Source: JBMYZL01 sp965661765 (lineage in GTDB: Bacteria > Bacteroidota > Bacteroidia > Flavobacteriales_D > Sanyastnellaceae). From it: 64,000 nt of DNA. This document shows, in pieces, positions 29,507 through 39,800 of this stretch. The translations under genes were made by a program, and so were the position numbers. Location: contig CBFIFE010000005.1 in assembly GCA_965661765.1 (NCBI GenBank), positions 1-64,000 on the forward strand, given 5' to 3'. Under the pieces are notes generated by a model. That model saw nothing but the letters and a program-made list of their open reading frames with translations, searched no databases and had not been told where the DNA came from. Position 1 is the first letter of the stretch. Every line of letters starts with the position of its first letter.

Positions 29507-30692
29507 GGATGCCAAGTTACAGCGATTTCCGCCCGAACTTCACGGCGTGGCAGGGATTTACATTCACATTCCATTCTGCAGAACTGCATGTCATTATTGT
29601 GACTTTCATTTCTCGACGAGGCTCGGTGGCATTTCGGAAATGAGCCAGGCCTTGGCCCGTGAATTGACGCTCCGTCAAACCCCCGCATCCGCCGAAACGC
29701 TGTACTTCGGGGGCGGAACCCCTTCCCTTCTCGGCCGCGACGATTTGGGGTTGCTGATGGAAACCGCCACCGCCATGCGCAAAGGGGAGCGCTGGCTGGA
29801 GTGCACCCTCGAAGCCAACCCCGAAGACGTGACGCCAGACCGATGTGCGGCTTGGAAGGAATTGGGCATCAACCGGTTGTCCATCGGCGTGCAAACCTTC
29901 GATGACCAGCTGCTCCGCTGGATGAACCGGCAACACACCGGACAACAAGCCACCGAAGCCATCCGGACAGCAGCAGATGCCGGCTTCGACCACATCACAG
30001 CGGATTTGATCTACGGCTTGCCCGGACGAAGCGCTGCCGATTGGGCGACAGACGTCTCCCAAATGCTCGCTTTGCCCATCGACCACCTCTCGGCCTACAT
30101 ATTGACGATTGAACCCCGAACTGTTTTGGGGCATCGCGTACAACAAGGCATTGACAAGGGTCCTGATGATGATGAAGTTTCAACTGCTTATGAAATTTTG
30201 TGTGACCAAACCCGTTCCAGAGGGTTCGATCACTACGAAGTTTCCAACTTCGCACAGCCCGGCGCAAAAGCGGTGCACAACAGCCGGTATTGGGCAGGGT
30301 CGCCCTACCTGGGCATCGGTCCCGGCGCCCACGGATTCGACGGCGCTCACCTTCGATGGGCGAACGCAGCGAACAATCCGCAATATGTCCGGAAGACCTT
30401 GGCGGCACATTCAGTGGACGATTTGCCAGCCACTGTGGAAGTCCTCAGTGATGCAGACCGCTACAACGAAACCCTCATGACCGGTTTGCGAACCGCAATG
30501 GGGATTGACCTCGAAGCGCTGGAAAGGGACTTCCACCGCCGTCCCGACCTGCTCGAGCCCGAAGCATGGTTCGCCGCTTTGAATTCTGGGCAGCTGATTG
30601 AACGTGAAGACGGCCGGGTGCGCATAGCCGAAAAAGCTTGGTTGATCGGGGACAGCATCGCGGGGCGGTTGTTCGATGTGGGTTTGGCCTAA
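29505..30692 (+). CDS. hemW: Radical SAM heme chaperone HemW (coproporphyrinogen III oxidase-like)
   Basis: 395-residue radical SAM protein. The iron-sulfur motif is PFCRTACHYCDF (CxxxCxxC) following GIYIHI, followed by the GGGTPSLL motif that binds SAM and ANPEDVT; the HemN-type C-terminal domain ends the protein. HemW-type proteins insert heme into partners rather than oxidising coproporphyrinogen, and their CxxxCxxC plus the lack of the longer HemN N-terminal segment fit here. Two starts are possible: ATG 29505, or GTG 29547, which gives the common short N-terminus MAGIYIHIPFC. The 3' end overlaps the DMT gene by 4 nt. Confidence 0.9.
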   Translation: MDAKLQRFPPELHGVAGIYIHIPFCRTACHYCDFHFSTRLGGISEMSQALARELTLRQTPASAETLYFGGGTPSLLGRDDLGLLMETATAMRKGERWLECTLEANPEDVTPDRCAAWKELGINRLSIGVQTFDDQLLRWMNRQHTGQQATEAIRTAADAGFDHITADLIYGLPGRSAADWATDVSQMLALPIDHLSAYILTIEPRTVLGHRVQQGIDKGPDDDEVSTAYEILCDQTRSRGFDHYEVSNFAQPGAKAVHNSRYWAGSPYLGIGPGAHGFDGAHLRWANAANNPQYVRKTLAAHSVDDLPATVEVLSDADRYNETLMTGLRTAMGIDLEALERDFHRRPDLLEPEAWFAALNSGQLIEREDGRVRIAEKAWLIGDSIAGRLFDVGLA

Positions 30693-31606
30693 AGCCCTGA
30701 ACGCCTTCTCGCCCTTCGCTTCAGCCAAGCGTCCATCGCCACAGCCCCAATCACCACACATGCGCCCAAGTAAAACCAGAGGCCCATTTGCTCCGATTCC
30801 CCGAAGATCCACGCCGAAAGCACGATGGCATACACCGGTTCCATGTTGATCGCCATGGCCGTTGTGAAGGGGGTCAATTGGCGCATGACTTCAATGCTCA
30901 TCAAGTAGGCAAAGGCCGTGGCCACAGTCGCCAGCAACCCAATCCACAACCAATCCATCGGCGTCAGCTGCCAAAAGCTTGGCAACCACAAATCGCCGCG
31001 CCACCCAAAAATCAAAGCAATCCCGACCGCCGCAGACAACATTTCCACACGCGTCAAATTCGCAGAATCGTGCTTCCGCACCAGGACTGAATTCAAGGTG
31101 CTGAACACCGCGGCCAAAAACGCCGACAGCATCGCCCACGCGACGCCCGCCAAATGATTTCCCCCATGGGCAGCCACTGTTTCAGAGCCAGACGGGGCAA
31201 AAATGATCAACAACAAACCCAAGGAAATCACCAAGGCCAATGCCATCTCTCGCCAATCCACTCGCCGCTTGTGCACCACCGGCTCCACCAAACCCACAAA
31301 GAGCGGCGCCGATGCCAACGTGGCCAGCGCAACCGACACGTTGCTCACTTTGATGGCCTGAAAAAACGTCACCCAATGCGCCCCCGCAATGCAACCCACA
31401 AGTGCCACCTGCCACAACGCCTTCCCACGCATGCGCTTCATCCGCCCGGTGGCCAAAAGAAACGCCGCCACCACACCGCCACCGATCAACACCCGCCAGA
31501 AAACCACCCGCATCGCCTCCACCTCAATCAGCTTGCCTAGGATGCCCGTGAAACCGAAAATCAACACAATGAAGTGAAGCATCAACGTGCTCTGGCGGCG
31601 GTTCAT
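30689..31606 (-). CDS. DMT family (EamA) transporter
   Basis: 305-residue inner-membrane permease with ten predicted helices in two EamA halves. The first half has FGFTGILGKLIEV, WRVLIGGGVVAAF and FFQAIKVSNVSVALATLASAPLF; the second has VAWAMLSAFLAAVFSTLNSVLVRK and the repeated closing PVYAIVLSAWIFGESEQMG. Substrates of the family range from amino acids to nucleotide sugars and are not decided by sequence. ATG 31606 follows a TAnnTTTG promoter by 19 nt; a longer in-frame form to 31663 would start upstream of the promoter. Confidence 0.88.
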   Translation of the reverse strand: MNRRQSTLMLHFIVLIFGFTGILGKLIEVEAMRVVFWRVLIGGGVVAAFLLATGRMKRMRGKALWQVALVGCIAGAHWVTFFQAIKVSNVSVALATLASAPLFVGLVEPVVHKRRVDWREMALALVISLGLLLIIFAPSGSETVAAHGGNHLAGVAWAMLSAFLAAVFSTLNSVLVRKHDSANLTRVEMLSAAVGIALIFGWRGDLWLPSFWQLTPMDWLWIGLLATVATAFAYLMSIEVMRQLTPFTTAMAINMEPVYAIVLSAWIFGESEQMGLWFYLGACVVIGAVAMDAWLKRRARRRSGL

Positions 31607-31625
31607 CTCGAATCGTTTCACTTGG

Positions 31626-31633
31626 CAAATGTA
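31626..31633 (-). promoter_or_regulatory. -7 promoter element of the DMT transporter gene
   Basis: Minus-strand TACATTTG is an exact TAnnTTTG 19 nt before ATG 31606. On the opposite strand, TAACTTTC (31638-31645) is a one-mismatch candidate for the divergent nuclease-like gene. Confidence 0.5.
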
Positions 31634-31663
31634 CCCGTAACTTTCGCTGAAAATTCCCTGCAA

Positions 31664-33433
31664 ATGGCCCGATTTTCCTTGCTTGTCAGCGCGATTCCCT
31701 TTCTGTTCCTTTCGGTTGCTTCAGGCCAAATCTCCCTCGACAACCAGTTCAACGACTGGAACAACGTCCCGGTGGTGCCTTCCACGAATCCCCTCGATGG
31801 CTTTTCAACGATCGCGGCTTCGCACAACGACGAATGGCTGTTCATCCGGTTGGTGGTCGATGAAGAAATCGCACTCGACGAAACCATCATCAGCCACACC
31901 ACCCACCTGCTGATCGATGTGGACGACGATCCAGCAACCGGCGTGGATTACGCGGGGTTGGGTCTGGGGGTGGACCTGTTGATTGACTTCCCAGACCGAC
32001 AAGCCATTCGCTATACCGGAGGGACGGGTGTCGAGAGCCTGAACGACATCGGGCTCCACGTCGCGCCGACCTACAGCAGCAACGACTTTGAAATGGCGCT
32101 TCGGCGTTCGGACGCTGACCTTTCTGACCCGGCCGCTTGCCGGATCATGGCGTACCAAACCGGCACGGGCATCGGATTTCCCGCGGAGGGCTTGCCTGTT
32201 GAGCTGTCACCAGCCGTGGTGCCCACGTTCGCGATGCCCCTTGAGCACCACCCTGAAAGTGCAGTGCGCGTTGGATTCTGGAACCTCAACGGCCGGATCG
32301 GCCAGGCCAACGCAGAGCAGGCCATGGCCAGCATCCTTGCAGCCACAACACCTGACATCATCGGGTTTTCCGAGGTCGCCAACACCTCCGCAACCGCCGT
32401 TCGCAATCGGCTCAACACCTGGTTGCCATTGCCGGACGACGAAGAATGGCACGTGGTGAAAGACGACTGGGACCTGATGGTTGCCTCGCGGTTCCCCATC
32501 CTCGAAACCCACGCGTCGGTCAACCGACAATTCCCCGTTCTCATCGACACCGAGGCACTCCTTGGTGCGCCAATGCTGTTCACGTCCAGCCACTTGAAGT
32601 GTTGTGGTGGCGCCAACAACGAGGCCCAGCGCCAAGCCGAAGCCGATGAATTCATGGCGTTTCTGCGCGATGGTTTGGCAGGAGAAGAGGAGTGGCCGGC
32701 CGTCTTGCCTGTGGTTTATGGTGGGGACCTGAACATGGTCGGGCTCGCTGGCCCCATCCGCACCCTCGTCAGTGGCGACATTTCCGATGAAGGTGCATTC
32801 GGTCCTGATTTTGCGCCAGATGCAGACGGCTCAGACTTTACCGAGTGGCCGATTTTGCAAAGCGATCATCCCATGGACTACACCTGGGAAAACGCGGGCA
32901 GCGAATGGATGCCCGGAAAACTCGACTACATCATCACCTCCGACGCCCTGCTGGATGTGGTGCGGTCTTATGCCGTAAATACAGGCGAAATGGAACCCAG
33001 TCGACTGGTCGAACATGGCTTCACGTCCGGGATGAGTTTGGCGGCGTCCGATCACTTCTTGGTGGTGGCGGATTTGGCCCCAGGAGCCATTGTCCTTGAG
33101 CCTGAAGACACCGATCAAGATGGCGTGCCGGACAGTGTGGACAATTGTTTGAACGTTCCCAACCCATCCCAAACCGACTTCAACCTCAACGGCATCGGGG
33201 ATGCTTGTGAGGACAGCGATGGGGACGGATTGAGCGACGCCCTTGAAATTTACACGTACAACACCGACCCGACCGCTGTTGATACCGATGGCAATGGCGT
33301 TGCTGATGGATTGGAACTGTGTCCTTGCGGGATGGACAGCGGGAACCCTTGCGTGGGCGATCTCAACAACGACAGCACGATTTCCGTGGCGGATTTGCTC
33401 GTGTTTCTCGGCATTTTCGGTCAGCCATGTTGA
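31664..33433 (+). CDS. Secreted endonuclease/exonuclease/phosphatase-fold protein with TSP3 and dockerin-like tail
   Basis: 589-residue exported enzyme. Signal peptide (about 1-22, ending ASGQ), an N-terminal beta domain of about 180 residues, then an EEP (DNase I-like) domain: VGFWNLNGRI, IIGFSEVAN with the metal-binding Glu, VVYGGDLNMVG, and the closing GKLDYIITSD and SDHFLVVADL (the His of the catalytic pair). Next are thrombospondin type 3 calcium repeats (DTDQDGVPDSVDNCLNVPN, DSDGDGLSDALE) and a C-terminal dockerin-like segment GDLNNDSTISVADLLVFLG. There is no T9SS sorting domain. Probable role: extracellular DNA or phosphoester hydrolysis; substrate is inference. Confidence 0.82.
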   Translation: MARFSLLVSAIPFLFLSVASGQISLDNQFNDWNNVPVVPSTNPLDGFSTIAASHNDEWLFIRLVVDEEIALDETIISHTTHLLIDVDDDPATGVDYAGLGLGVDLLIDFPDRQAIRYTGGTGVESLNDIGLHVAPTYSSNDFEMALRRSDADLSDPAACRIMAYQTGTGIGFPAEGLPVELSPAVVPTFAMPLEHHPESAVRVGFWNLNGRIGQANAEQAMASILAATTPDIIGFSEVANTSATAVRNRLNTWLPLPDDEEWHVVKDDWDLMVASRFPILETHASVNRQFPVLIDTEALLGAPMLFTSSHLKCCGGANNEAQRQAEADEFMAFLRDGLAGEEEWPAVLPVVYGGDLNMVGLAGPIRTLVSGDISDEGAFGPDFAPDADGSDFTEWPILQSDHPMDYTWENAGSEWMPGKLDYIITSDALLDVVRSYAVNTGEMEPSRLVEHGFTSGMSLAASDHFLVVADLAPGAIVLEPEDTDQDGVPDSVDNCLNVPNPSQTDFNLNGIGDACEDSDGDGLSDALEIYTYNTDPTAVDTDGNGVADGLELCPCGMDSGNPCVGDLNNDSTISVADLLVFLGIFGQPC

Positions 33434-33449
33434 TGACGTGGCCCTCGTC

Positions 33450-36400
33450 TTAGCGGCCCGACACCACCACCCGAGCTGTGGCCACCGCGCCGGTGCCCGT
33501 TGTCAAATGCAGCAGGTGAACCCCCGGACGCCAATGCGAAACATCCATGCGCACCTGAAGCTGACCGCCAAGACCTTCGGCACTTGCCACGCGACGTCCC
33601 ATGGCGTCCATGGCCGACCAAGCCACGATGCCCGATGGCGCGTCGGTTTGGATCTGCAACAAGTCTTGGGCAGGATTCGGGAAGATTTGGACCGAGAAGA
33701 TGTTGCCGGGTTGTTCCTCGACACCCACGGTGATCACTTCGATTTCGCCGATGTGTTGGTCTGAACAATTGCCATCCAGGCTGTTCGCGGTCAAAATGAC
33801 GGTGTACGTTCCATCCTCCGGATAACCATAGAGCGGGTTTGCCTCCTGGCTGTTGTCTCCATTCCCAAAGCTCCAAAAATAGCTGCCCGCTCCTTCGCTC
33901 AGGTTCGTGAAAGGAATGGGGCCATCGTTCGGATTCCACGGCGATGGCAGCGTGAAGAAAGCGTTGACGGGCGCGGACAAATCCGCGAGGTTGCGTGGAG
34001 AAATCCGATACCCATCATCGAACGGTTCGTCGAAATCCCGCTGATCCGCAATGCCGGTCACACCGAACACACCAGCGGGCGGCTCCGTTCCGAAAATGTC
34101 CGTATTCGCATCAATCCGCATGCTCACCGAACCTGTGCCTGTGGTGACATCCACGACAAAAAACGGTGTATTGTTCGTCCATTGGGTGGGGTCGACAAGT
34201 TCCACGCACTTCAGCGTCACAATGCGCGATTCGGTGGTTTCATCCAAAACATTGACCAAAGTTGGCGCCTCTGTCGCAAAGCCCGTCCCTTCTTGAATGA
34301 GCGTGTCCGCAATGATTTGGGTCAAACCTGCGAACTGCTGGACAACGCCCCGAATCCGAACACTGTCGCCTGCCACCACCTGATCATACCCAAAATCCGA
34401 GACCGGACTGAACACGTTGATGCCCGCTGTTCCATCGATCAGGGTGAATTGCAAACCCGATGGATAATCGTTCCAGCCGTGCACAATGCCACGCAACTCG
34501 CAACTGACCCCAACAGAATCAGCAATGCCAGAAATGGGGTGTTCCGTGTGAACAGTGGCAATGTCATAAACAGGATACTGCAGGTCTGAAGGGAGGATGT
34601 GAATGACCAAATCCTGAATCGCCCACACCACATCGCCAGACACCACGGTCAACGTCAAGAACACGTCTTCTTGCAACTCCGGCTCTTCATCGTCGATGGC
34701 CGCAAACGTAAATGTGGCGTCATTGAGCAGGCCAATGGGAAAGGAGAAGTTCTGCGGAAAAACAGCGGGAAAGTCCGCCCCCTCCACCGCATCACCACCA
34801 GCAACAGAAACCTGAACGACGGCGTCCTCCAATGGGTAAGACACTTGCAAATTCACCGCCACACCCCCACCTTCGGAGACGTAAAGCTCAGGCGCCGCAA
34901 ACCCAATCTGCATGTCCGGGGTGCCGCTGCAGGTCGCAATGTGGTATCCGATGAAATCAAAAGTGTCTTGGGGGTAAACGTCCCACTGGGTTTGGCCGAT
35001 GGCCCAATCTGTGGTTCCCACCGAGACATTCGCCTTCCGCACCAAGGTGTATTCGCTCATTGCGCCTTCACCATTGTCCACAGGCCAAGATTCGCCCGGA
35101 TCTGGCCCGAATTCACCCATCACGTCAATCAACACACCATCATGGTAGAGGGCAATCACATCATTGCCATTGAACCATGTCGCCTGACTCACCAGATCAC
35201 CCGCTTGAAACAAAGCGGGTTCGGCGTTCGCGTTCATCAAAACAAACACCCCATTGGGTGCGATGCTTCCCTCCAACTGTTGAGTGTTCGTCGGCTCGCT
35301 GGCCCCATTGTTCCAAGTCTCGAGGGTGTATGCACTCAGGTCAATCGCAACAGGCGAAGGGTTGTAGAGCTCAATGGCCTTGTTGTTTGAATTGCCCTCG
35401 ATGTATTCGCTGATGTAAATCTCCTCGCAAAAACCGCTCGTGCTGCAATCCAAAATGCTCACAGCCAATGATCCCGCGGAAAGGCTGTCGCATTCAATGC
35501 CGGTCACATCCGCCAGCGGTTGACCCGCAGCCAGTGTGGCGGGATCGAATCCGCCCAGCGCGCTGGCGCCCCAAACCGAATACTCCCCGATCCCCAAGGC
35601 CGTGAAATCATATTGCGGATAAGAGGTGGTGTCGATGATGTTGCCCAAAGCATCGGTGATGCAAAACATGTACTCGGCCTCCACAGCTTCTGATGTGTAA
35701 CCGAAGGTGACCACAGCATTGTCTTGGCCCATGCAGCCGATAGAGGTGGGCGTGCCGCTGGCGTCGGTCACAATGCCACCGTCACATGAAGGCGGGTCGC
35801 AGGTCGTTCCAACCACCGAGACAGAATTGTAACTGAACGACATACAACCAGATGAAGCGATGCCCTCAAAGGGTTGGCCTGCCGCAACCGATGCCAAATC
35901 CAATCCGCCATCATGCGAAATCGCCCACACCGTCGTCGCCAAATCCCCAAGACCGCCGAAGTTCGCGACTGTGCCCGAAAAGGAAGCGACAATCGTGCCT
36001 GTTTCCTGATCCACCACCACGAGGTGAGTGGCTGCTTCAGGAACCGATCCTGCACTCACAAAACTGACCAACACCACCTCCTGATCCGTGCACACCGCTT
36101 CGTCTGCCGCATTCGCCAACGCCAATGTCCCGCCATCGCATTGCAAAACATTGGAAAAACCGGGCGTCGGCACTTGAGGCGTGAATGAACTGACATCCAA
36201 GGGCGTGCCGCCATCGGGGACCCGCGCAACAGCCAATGCATCGGCGTAGCCGAGGGCAGCTTCGTTGAGCTGGGTTTGGCCTGGCGTCAAGGCCGCCAAC
36301 AACTCTTCGTCAGCAGGGGAATTGGTGCCATACACCAGCGCGTCAACAAGGTCATCTTGGGTCGGAGCGGTTCCATTGGGAAACATCATCCCTTGTGCTT

Positions 36401-36740
36401 CGTACAACGCAATGGCATCCGGTCCCGGCTGCAACCACGCCGTTTCAGGAACCACAAAGTCCACATTCGGGACATCCGCACTGCCCAAGACGAAAAACCC
36501 TTCGGCATTCGTGGACATTCCCGCGAGGTCGAATGCCGCGTAGCTGGCGTCCCCAAAACCGTTAAAAAGGACAATCGAATAACCTGTCAAATCCAAACCA
36601 GGTTCACCATGAAGCTCGATGAATTCAAGGGCGTCTGTCCCCGGCTGATTCGTATCAAATTCATTGATTGTCAAACCTTGAGAGTTGGCAAAAGTGGTCG
36701 CCAAGCAACAGGCAATCAGGGTCAAAGCTATGCGCATCAT
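33450..36740 (-). CDS. Large secreted lamin-tail/OB-fold/PKD protein with T9SS type A sorting domain
   Basis: 1096-residue exported protein. Signal peptide (MMRIALTLIACCLATTFANS), a lamin-tail domain (TINEFDTNQPGTDALEFIEL, about 22-110), Cys-rich modules, a second lamin-tail domain (IYISEYIEGNSNNKAIELYN), a Calx-beta-like region (VSEGGGVAVNLQVSY), two OB-like domains (GVSCELRGIVHGW..., LKCVELVDPTQW...), a PKD domain (SYFWSFGNGDNSQE) and a T9SS type A domain (IFPNPAQDLLQI to HLTTG). The lamin-tail plus OB combination is typical of secreted ExeM-like nucleases, but no nuclease domain is present. In-frame extension to 37181 would lack a signal peptide. Confidence 0.85.
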   Translation of the reverse strand: MMRIALTLIACCLATTFANSQGLTINEFDTNQPGTDALEFIELHGEPGLDLTGYSIVLFNGFGDASYAAFDLAGMSTNAEGFFVLGSADVPNVDFVVPETAWLQPGPDAIALYEAQGMMFPNGTAPTQDDLVDALVYGTNSPADEELLAALTPGQTQLNEAALGYADALAVARVPDGGTPLDVSSFTPQVPTPGFSNVLQCDGGTLALANAADEAVCTDQEVVLVSFVSAGSVPEAATHLVVVDQETGTIVASFSGTVANFGGLGDLATTVWAISHDGGLDLASVAAGQPFEGIASSGCMSFSYNSVSVVGTTCDPPSCDGGIVTDASGTPTSIGCMGQDNAVVTFGYTSEAVEAEYMFCITDALGNIIDTTSYPQYDFTALGIGEYSVWGASALGGFDPATLAAGQPLADVTGIECDSLSAGSLAVSILDCSTSGFCEEIYISEYIEGNSNNKAIELYNPSPVAIDLSAYTLETWNNGASEPTNTQQLEGSIAPNGVFVLMNANAEPALFQAGDLVSQATWFNGNDVIALYHDGVLIDVMGEFGPDPGESWPVDNGEGAMSEYTLVRKANVSVGTTDWAIGQTQWDVYPQDTFDFIGYHIATCSGTPDMQIGFAAPELYVSEGGGVAVNLQVSYPLEDAVVQVSVAGGDAVEGADFPAVFPQNFSFPIGLLNDATFTFAAIDDEEPELQEDVFLTLTVVSGDVVWAIQDLVIHILPSDLQYPVYDIATVHTEHPISGIADSVGVSCELRGIVHGWNDYPSGLQFTLIDGTAGINVFSPVSDFGYDQVVAGDSVRIRGVVQQFAGLTQIIADTLIQEGTGFATEAPTLVNVLDETTESRIVTLKCVELVDPTQWTNNTPFFVVDVTTGTGSVSMRIDANTDIFGTEPPAGVFGVTGIADQRDFDEPFDDGYRISPRNLADLSAPVNAFFTLPSPWNPNDGPIPFTNLSEGAGSYFWSFGNGDNSQEANPLYGYPEDGTYTVILTANSLDGNCSDQHIGEIEVITVGVEEQPGNIFSVQIFPNPAQDLLQIQTDAPSGIVAWSAMDAMGRRVASAEGLGGQLQVRMDVSHWRPGVHLLHLTTGTGAVATARVVVSGR

Positions 36741-36821
36741 GTGGTGAGAATTCTGCGCGAAATTAAGGTTGATTCCCTTCCCCGAACGCCCGGGCATTTG
36801 ATTCCGTAAATTCGTGGGTTC

Positions 36822-39800
36822 ATGAGCAATCGCAACGCGCTTTTGGCCAAACTCGAGGCCTTCATCCGCAAATACCATCGCAACGCGCTGATTCGCGGGT
36901 CCTTGATGACGGCTGCAGTCGGCGGAATGGGCTGGCTCACAGCGGTTTTGGCCGAACAATTGGGTCAGTTCGGCATTGCAGGTCGAACGGTGATGTTTTG
37001 GACATTCGTCGCCGTGTTCACTGCTGCGCTGGTGGGCTGGGTATTGCGCCCCCTCGCCGCATTGCTTCGCATCGGTCCGCGGCTGAGCCACGAAGATGCG
37101 AGCCGATTGATCGGCGACCATTTTCCGGAAATTGCCGACAAGTTGTTGAACACCTTGCAGTTGCAGGCACAGGCAGGTCAATCATCCGATGTGTCGTTGT
37201 TGCTGGCTTCCATCGATCAGCGAATGGCGGACATGGCCCCAATTCCCTTTTTGACAGCCGTCGATGTTCGCGAGAATGTGAAGTACCTGAAATATGCACT
37301 GCCGCCCTTGGTGGTTTTTGCTGGTTTGTACTTCTGGCAACCCCAATGGGTGGCCGAACCGTCGAAGAGGCTCATTTCGCATCGAGCGTCCTTCACCCCC
37401 CCTCCCCCATTTGTGTTTCAACTGCTTACGGATGAACTGACAGCGCCCATGAACGCCCCGGTCAACGTCGAGGTTCAACTCGTCGGTGATGCGGTTCCGG
37501 GGGTTGTGTCCATGGTCGTTGAGGGAGCCTCCTTTCGAATGCGACCTGGTCAACGTGTTGGCACATTCACCCACACCTTCCCCAACCTCCGGCAGCCCAC
37601 GACTTTCTTTTTCCGAGCACAGGGATACGAATCAGAGCGCTACACTCTTCTTCCGCTGCCAATTCCTGGCATCACCTCGTTTGCGATTCACGTCGAAGCG
37701 CCCGCGTACACCAACTGGTCAGCAGAAGACGTGAGCAATGTGGGGGATTTGCGCGTCCCGGAAGGATCTCAAATTTCCTGGCAAATCACCCCTCGAGATG
37801 CAGATGCCGTTCGAATGCGAATGGGCGAAGAAAATTTGGTGCCGTTGGCATTGCCCAACAAGTCCATTCAGTTCACAAGCCTTGCAAGCCAGAGCATGTC
37901 GTATTGGATGATTCCAGAAAACGACGCCCTTGGCGCGCCCGACTCTGTTCGCTACACCCTTGAAGTTCTCAAAGACCAATACCCCAGCCTCCGGATTCAA
38001 GAAGAAGCCGATTCGGTATTTCGAGCCATTCGGTATTTCTATGGCACCGTTCAAGACGACTATGGCTTCAGCCGTTTGCGGCTTGCTGCCCGTTTTTTGG
38101 AGAAGAAAAATGATGACGAGGTGCTTGCGGCAGGTGCGGCCGTCCGACCTGCGCAAGGAGATGTGTTTCATGTAGAGTTGCCCGTACCTCAAGGTCGATC
38201 TGGAGACTTCGTTCATCGCTGGGACCTCAAAGAGGCGGGTGTCCAACCCGGGGATGTCTTGGAGTATTGGTTCGAAATTTTCGACAACGATGGGGTCAAT
38301 GGACCCAAGTCGACCCGGTCTGCCGTGCTGGTTCACGCAAGCCTGAGCGAAGAAGAAATCAAAGAAGAGCGCAAAGAACAAGGAGACGCCCTGGAAAAAG
38401 ACCTCGAAGAACGCCTCGAGGAAGCAGAAGAACTCCGAACGGAACTTGATGAGTTGAAGGCCACCCTCCGAAAGGATGACAAGTTTGATTGGCAAGATGA
38501 ACGCGCCATTGAGGAATTCCTGAAGAAACAAGAAGAACTCCGCAAACAGCTCGAAGAACTGCGAGAGCAAAACGCCACAATGAACCTTCAGGATCAAGAG
38601 TTCAGTCCTGAAGAGGAGCGGATCATGGAAAAACAGGCCCAGTTGCAAGAATTGATGGAGAACGCCATGTCCGATGAACTTCAATCCATCTACGATGAAA
38701 TGCGCCGGCTGATGGAGGAAATGAATCCGGACATCCTCGAAGAAATGAACGAACAGCTCGAGGAAATGACAGTCGACCAAGAGTCTCTGGAAAAAGAACT
38801 CGATCGCGCCCTCGAACAATTCAAACAACTCGAGTGGGAAAAAGGGCTGGAGGACTTCATGTCCGAAATGGAAGAACTCGCAGAGAAACAAGAAGAGCTC
38901 GCCCAAGACACAGAGGAAGAAACTGTTCCTCAAGACGAACTCAAAGAACGCCAACAAGAACTGAACGACGCCTTCGAAAAACTCTCTGAAGACTACGAGG
39001 AGCTTGAGAAAAAGAACGAAGAGCTCGAAAACCCCAACCCGATGATGGACATCGGCCAAGAGGAGCAGGAGATTCAAGAACAAATGAAAGAAGGCCTTGA
39101 GCAAATCGAGAAAAACAAGAACAAAAAGGCAGCAGATCAGCAACAACAGGCGGCTGATGACATGAAGAAGATGGCCCAACAAATGCAGCAAATGCAAATG
39201 GAAATGCAGCAGCAATCCGCCGAGGAGGACATGGATGCGCTGCGGGCCTTGCTGGAAAACATCATTTCCCTGTCGTTTGATGAAGAACTCCTGATGTCGG
39301 ATTTGGGCCAAACCTCTCCACAAGACCCACGCTACACCGAACATGGACAAACCCAGCGGCGACTGAAGGACGACGGAAAACTCGTCGAAGACTCCCTGTT
39401 TGCCCTGTCCAAAAGAATCCCGCAACTCTCCGCGATGGTCAACCGCGAAATTGGATTGGTCAACCACCACATGGAGAAAGCCTTGGGTGGATTTGGTGAT
39501 CGCCTGACAGACGAGATCACGGCAAACCAACAGTATGTGATGACCAGCTTCAACAACCTTGCCTTGATGCTCGATGAGGCCCTCCAGCAGATGCAACAGG
39601 CCATGGCCGAGTCGCAGCCTGGCAGCGGCAACTGCGAAAAGCCAGGCGGAAATGGCAAGCCATCTCCCTCGCCCAGTGCTGGTGAAATGAAGCGCATGCA
39701 AGATGCCCTGGGCAAGAAACTCGAGCAGATGAAGGAGATGATGGGAGAAGGCGCCAATGCCGGCATGTCGCCTTCGGAAAAGCGGCAACTGAGCAAGGAG

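Noticed and set aside
36741..37181. 147-residue N-terminal extension of the lamin-tail protein
   Set aside because: Lies opposite DUF4175, is His/Gln-rich and would bury the signal peptide that starts at 36740.
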